38,125 bases of DNA from Oceanispirochaeta sp. (GTDB lineage Bacteria; Spirochaetota; Spirochaetia; DSM-2461). This document shows positions 34,171-38,125 of the stretch, one piece after another (positions within the stretch are counted from its first letter, which is position 1; every line of letters starts with the position of its first letter). Location: positions 1-38,125 of the forward strand of contig NZ_JAQIBL010000277.1 of NCBI RefSeq assembly GCF_027859075.1, in the 5' to 3' direction. The notes under the pieces were generated by a model, which did not search any database, was not told the origin of the DNA, and saw only the letters and a list, made by a program, of their open reading frames with translations. The position numbers were made by a program, and so were the translations under genes.

Positions 34171-35925
34171 ATGACTAAAATATTTTATAATGCTCCTATG
34201 CTGAAAGAATACAGAACTCTTATGCCCTACTACAAAAAATACCGATTCCAGTATCTCTTCGGACTCCTCTGTCTGGTCATTACCAATGCCGGCCAACTCA
34301 TGATTCCCCAATACATCCGTCTCAGTCTAAATTTGATGACCGAAGACAAGGCCACAGCTGAATCCATCCTGAAGCTGGTTTTAGCCTTGGCCTCAGTGGC
34401 TTTTGTCATTGCTCTGGGACGGTTTTTCTGGAGATTCTTTATCAATGGAGCCTCCCAAAAAATTGAAAAGAACCTGAGAGGTCAGATTTTTTATCATCTT
34501 CTTGAAATGAGTTCCTCTTTTTTCGGCCGTCATAAGACGGGAGACATAATGGCGAGGATGACAAACGATATGAGAGCCATCAGGATGGCCAGCGGTATGG
34601 CTCTGGTGGCCTTTGTAGATGGATTATTCATGACCCTGGCCATCCTGTGGATTCTGTTTTCCCGGTACCCGCGACTGGCCATGATAACCATCATTCCTCT
34701 GCCGGTCATCACCGTCATGGTTCTCTTTGCTGGATCCCTTCTGGGGGAAAAATTCAAAGAAGTTCAGGAGCGTTTTTCAAATTTAACATCCACTGTTCAG
34801 GAATCAATGAGCGGCATCAGGGTTATAAAAACATTTAACAGGGAAGATTATGCCCTGGGGAACTTTGAAGAAGATAATAAACGTTATATTCAGGCGAATA
34901 TTTCTCTTGTTAAAATATGGGGAATGATGATGCCCGTCGCAGGATTTCTAACAGGTCTGACAGCCTGCCTGCTCCTTTTCTTCGGTGGACGCATGGTGAT
35001 CTGGGGAGAACTGAATCCTGGAGATTTTGTGGCCGTTATGGCCTATCTGGGAATGCTGGCCTGGCCCATGATGGGAGCTGGTTTTACAGTCAACCTCATA
35101 CAGCGAGGCGCCGCCTCTCTTAAGAGGATCAATAGCATCCTGGATGAGCCAGCTGAAATTGCCAACCAACCTGATCCCACTCAGGTTGGCCCATTCCAGA
35201 GTCTCTCCATCAAAAATCTCGATTTTCATTACAGCAATGAAAGTATTATTAATGATCTGACCCTCTATATCAAGGCGGGAGAATCTCTGGGAATATTGGG
35301 CAGAACGGGAAGTGGTAAATCAACTCTTATCAATCTGCTGCCCCGGATTCTTGAAAGCCCGAGAGGATGTATCCTGTATAATGGCCTGGAAATTCATGAC
35401 CTTGAACTTTCAGCACTGAGAAAGACCATATCACTCATACCTCAAGAAACATTTCTATTCTCTGCCAGTATTATTGAAAACATCCGTCTTGGAAAAAAAG
35501 ATGCTCCACTGGATAAGATTCAGGAGGTGGTTGAATTGACCACATTGGATAGAGATCTGAAAAATTTCCCCAAAGGTCTGGAGACACAGGTGGGAGAAAA
35601 AGGTATTTCCCTCTCGGGGGGACAGAAACAGAGGATAGCCCTGGCAAGAGCCCTCATTGCAGATCCTCAGGTACTCATTCTGGACGATGCCCTCTCGGCG
35701 GTAGATACAAAGACCGAAGAGTTTATCCTCTCCCGTTTTTTTAAAAAAAGAAAAGGACTAACGAATATTTTGATTTCCCATAGAGTGTCTACACTGATGA
35801 ATGCCGACAGTATTATCGTGTTGGATAAGGGAAGGATAATTCAAAAGGGGCATCATGACGATTTGATACTCCAGGATGGGTTGTATCAGAAAATATATAA
35901 GCTTCAATCATTGGATAAATCATGA
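34171..35925 (+). CDS. Heterodimeric ABC exporter subunit with degenerate site (BmrC/YheI-like)
   Basis: This is 584 residues from the first ATG, or 575 from the ATG at 34198 (MLKEYRTLMPYYKKYRF), which fits the family better. Six membrane segments are followed by an ATPase domain with Walker A GRTGSGKST (~377-385), signature [17 protein letters not shown] (~478) and Walker B VLILDDALSAVD (~502). The residue after the Walker B Asp is Asp instead of the catalytic Glu, the mark of the degenerate half in heterodimeric exporters such as TM287/288 and BmrCD. It shares an ATGA overlap with its partner gene. Substrates are unknown, most likely drugs or lipids. Confidence 0.92.
   Translation: MTKIFYNAPMLKEYRTLMPYYKKYRFQYLFGLLCLVITNAGQLMIPQYIRLSLNLMTEDKATAESILKLVLALASVAFVIALGRFFWRFFINGASQKIEKNLRGQIFYHLLEMSSSFFGRHKTGDIMARMTNDMRAIRMASGMALVAFVDGLFMTLAILWILFSRYPRLAMITIIPLPVITVMVLFAGSLLGEKFKEVQERFSNLTSTVQESMSGIRVIKTFNREDYALGNFEEDNKRYIQANISLVKIWGMMMPVAGFLTGLTACLLLFFGGRMVIWGELNPGDFVAVMAYLGMLAWPMMGAGFTVNLIQRGAASLKRINSILDEPAEIANQPDPTQVGPFQSLSIKNLDFHYSNESIINDLTLYIKAGESLGILGRTGSGKSTLINLLPRILESPRGCILYNGLEIHDLELSALRKTISLIPQETFLFSASIIENIRLGKKDAPLDKIQEVVELTTLDRDLKNFPKGLETQVGEKGISLSGGQKQRIALARALIADPQVLILDDALSAVDTKTEEFILSRFFKKRKGLTNILISHRVSTLMNADSIIVLDKGRIIQKGHHDDLILQDGLYQKIYKLQSLDKS
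34186..34200 (+). promoter_or_regulatory. Candidate -10 box for leaderless exporter mRNA
   Basis: A perfect TATAAT at 34186-34191 lies six bases before ATG 34198, with no Shine-Dalgarno before that ATG or the one at 34171. It suggests transcription starting at the initiation codon. The -35 region (TGGTTC at 17-bp spacing) is weak. Confidence 0.4.
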
Positions 35926-38009
35926 AAGTACCTGAAGAAAACGAAAAGGACATCGATTCTCGGATCATAAAAAAGCTCATGAAATTTACGGATAAATACA
36001 GGCATTGGTTTATTCTGGCCATTGCAGCACTCATTTTATCAACCGTTGCCGAATTAGCACTTCCTGTCATCCTGCAGCAGAGCATTGACAGGAATATCAT
36101 GGCCCACTGGACCTGGATAAGCGCTGACCTGGAAGTGACAGAGAAACTAGTCGAAGGTCATGACAATTACAGAGACAAAGAAAACAGGGTCTTTATCCTG
36201 GAAAGTGAATTAAGGGGAATCAACAGCAGAGAAAGAACTCTTTATCAGGAACAGGGCATGATGGCCGACGAGAGCTGGTATGTATTTCAAGGAGATAGTG
36301 TTAAGGATCAGATCCTGGGGGAAATGAATCAAATCGTTTCTCTTGAAAAGGGAAAAACCGCCGTTCCTCATAGTATATTGAAGTCTCTGGATCAGGAAAA
36401 TTATAAATCTATCAGAGCTCAGGATGTTATGGTACTCAAAAAAAGAGCCTGGCAATATTTTATGCTGTTGCTGGTTATTCTAGTGTTCACATTCCTTCAA
36501 ATATTTTTAATGTCCTGGACCAGCCAGGGAGTTATGAAAGATATCCGGTCCACCATGCTCTCTCATATCATGAAACAATCATTGAGTTACCTGGGAGAAA
36601 CACCCATCGGGTCACTGGTTTCCCGCATAACCAGTGATGTGGAAACCATTAATGAGTTCTTTACATCTGTGACCATCTCCATCCTGAAAGATATCGCCAT
36701 TATGGCGGGAGTTCTTGTGACTCTCTTCTTCCTCAACCCCCTACTTGCATTGGTCACTCTATTGACCATACCACCTGTTTTGCTGGCATCCTTCATCTTC
36801 AGAAAGATGGCCCGCAGCGCATTCCGCAGACAAAGGCATTGGATTTCCAGAGTCAATAGTTTTTTGTCAGAACATGTCTCGGGGATGGAGGTGATCCAGA
36901 TTTTCGGGCGGGAAAAAGAAACCCGTGATCAATTTGGTGAAGATAATGAAGAATTGCTCAAAGCCTCCATGTCGGAAATGTATATTTTTGCCGTCTTTAG
37001 ACCACTGGTCGATCTGTTCAGTTCTGTCACTCTGGCAATTGTCATCTATGCGGGAGCCGCCATGCTGAACCGCCATATCCTCTCATTGGGAATTCTGATT
37101 GCTTTTATTGATCTGATACAGAAATTTTATAGACCTGTTATGGATATGAGTGAGAAATTTTCAATCATGCAGTCTGCCATGGCCGGAGGAGAGCGTGTCT
37201 TTTCACTGCTTGAAGAGAGTTACGAGATTTCTGATAAGGGAATAAATACCCCGGAAGAGAAAATCGAGGGAAAAATCGAATTCAAGAATGTTTGTTTTTC
37301 CTACAAGCCGGGAGAACCGGTGATCAGAGATCTCAGTTTTGTTGTACACCCTGGAGAAACCGTAGCCATTGTCGGATATACAGGGGCAGGAAAGACAACG
37401 ATAGCCTCCCTGGCTACCCGTCTTTGGGATATCGACTCAGGAACCATTCTTTTAGACGAGACCCCCCTGGAAGACTACAGCCTGGCCTATCTCAGACAGT
37501 CGATTCAGGCGGTACAGCAGGATGTTTTTCTTTTTTCAGGAACAATAAAAGAAAACATTACCCTGGGCAGCCCGATCGATGATGCCACCCTGATGAAGGC
37601 TGCCGAAACCGTACAGGTTGACCGGTTCATAGACACTCTGGATAAGAAATATAATACAGAGCTTCAGGAACGGGGGAAAAATCTCTCTGGTGGACAGAAG
37701 CAACTCTTGTCTTTTGCAAGAGCCGTTGCCCATAATCCTGTTGTTTTGATCCTGGATGAAGCCACTGCCAATATTGATACTGAAACGGAAAAACTCATCC
37801 AGAAAGCCATGGATAATCTGCTCATCGGCAGAACCTCCCTGGTCATCGCCCATAGAATCAGCACCATCATGAAAGCCGACAGAATTCTTGTATTGTCTGA
37901 AGGCAGGCTGGTGGAATCAGGAAGTCATGAGGAACTGCTTACCCGGGAGGGATTGTATTATAACCTTTACAATTATCAGTATGCATCATCTGAAATGAAT
38001 GGAATTTAG
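35922..38009 (+). CDS. Heterodimeric ABC exporter subunit with canonical site (BmrD/YheH-like)
   Basis: This 695-residue partner is ~110 residues longer than the first because of an insertion between membrane segments 1 and 2 (~residues 50-165, rich in Glu and Lys). This matches the extracellular domain seen in BmrD/LmrD-type subunits. The ATPase domain has Walker A GYTGAGKTT (~484), signature LSGGQKQLLSFARAV (~587), canonical Walker B VLILDEATANID (~608) and H-loop LVIAHRISTI. With the first subunit it should form one active and one inactive ATP site. Confidence 0.93.
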   Translation: MKVPEENEKDIDSRIIKKLMKFTDKYRHWFILAIAALILSTVAELALPVILQQSIDRNIMAHWTWISADLEVTEKLVEGHDNYRDKENRVFILESELRGINSRERTLYQEQGMMADESWYVFQGDSVKDQILGEMNQIVSLEKGKTAVPHSILKSLDQENYKSIRAQDVMVLKKRAWQYFMLLLVILVFTFLQIFLMSWTSQGVMKDIRSTMLSHIMKQSLSYLGETPIGSLVSRITSDVETINEFFTSVTISILKDIAIMAGVLVTLFFLNPLLALVTLLTIPPVLLASFIFRKMARSAFRRQRHWISRVNSFLSEHVSGMEVIQIFGREKETRDQFGEDNEELLKASMSEMYIFAVFRPLVDLFSSVTLAIVIYAGAAMLNRHILSLGILIAFIDLIQKFYRPVMDMSEKFSIMQSAMAGGERVFSLLEESYEISDKGINTPEEKIEGKIEFKNVCFSYKPGEPVIRDLSFVVHPGETVAIVGYTGAGKTTIASLATRLWDIDSGTILLDETPLEDYSLAYLRQSIQAVQQDVFLFSGTIKENITLGSPIDDATLMKAAETVQVDRFIDTLDKKYNTELQERGKNLSGGQKQLLSFARAVAHNPVVLILDEATANIDTETEKLIQKAMDNLLIGRTSLVIAHRISTIMKADRILVLSEGRLVESGSHEELLTREGLYYNLYNYQYASSEMNGI

Positions 38010-38125
38010 CAGCCTGTCGGACTTAATCATTATTGTTCTATTTTTGATCTTTTTCATCTCTTCTTCGTCACTCAATTGTCAAATATGCTCGATATTCTCC
38101 TCATTCGTTCCTAAAATAGAAGAAA
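38010..38125. other. Right-edge intergenic stretch
   Basis: No gene is visible in the last 116 bases, and no terminator hairpin follows the exporter stop. On the - strand a TTGACA occurs near 38075-38080, but there is no clear -10 at the right distance before the exporter gene. It may be the edge of the next feature outside the window. Confidence 0.4.

Noticed and set aside
38010-38125. End of an insertion sequence (GTCCGACAGGCTGC-like stretch on the - strand)
   Set aside because: Only one edge is visible; no transposase fragment, target duplication or matching inverted end is in the window.

Overview
The window looks like chromosomal DNA from a free-living spirochaete (Spirochaeta/Oceanispirochaeta-like). 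This is inferred from the mix of genes, namely paired DUF115/Maf-like proteins, very acidic repeat proteins and a BmrCD-type exporter, and from the AT-leaning base composition with typical AGGAG ribosome sites. No rRNA, tRNA, CRISPR array or intact mobile element is visible.

Region 1 (1-5885, + strand) is a tight four-gene operon: the 3' part of an Asp/Glu-rich protein built on a 42-bp tandem repeat, a GAF-like protein, and two DUF115 (Maf/MptE-like) proteins. A MEMO-family gene (5876-6700, -) converges on it. Next come a membrane sensor protein with an acidic linker and a degenerate GGDEF-like domain (+), RNase Z (-), and cardiolipin synthase (+).

Region 2 (10832-14297, - strand) is the most novel part. 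One sigma70-type promoter leads an ArsM-like methyltransferase with Cys-rich ends, then a 31-codon Cys-containing peptide gene with a perfect AGGAGG, a strong hairpin/T-run attenuator, a radical SAM/SPASM maturase, and a thioredoxin-thioredoxin reductase fusion. This is the layout of a ribosomally made, post-translationally modified peptide (RiPP) system. The 31-codon gene is easily missed because it is so short. A lipoprotein gene with a frameshift at an A9 run lies divergently beside it.

Region 3 (15238-20187, -) is a complete branched-chain amino acid (LIV-type) ABC transporter operon: binding protein, LivH, LivM, LivG, LivF. The binding-protein gene has lost, or never had, a normal start codon at its signal peptide. 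An AT-rich gene-free stretch of about 0.4 kb follows.

Region 4 (20571-31607, -) is a de novo purine operon, purL-purE-purC-purF-purM-purN-purH-purD, headed by a guanine-type purine riboswitch and ended by a strong terminator. purB and purK are not present.

Region 5 (31844-38009, +) holds a polar amino acid ABC importer (binding protein, permease, ATPase) closed by a terminator. It is followed by a heterodimeric multidrug-type ABC exporter whose two ATPase halves are asymmetric at the Walker B glutamate.
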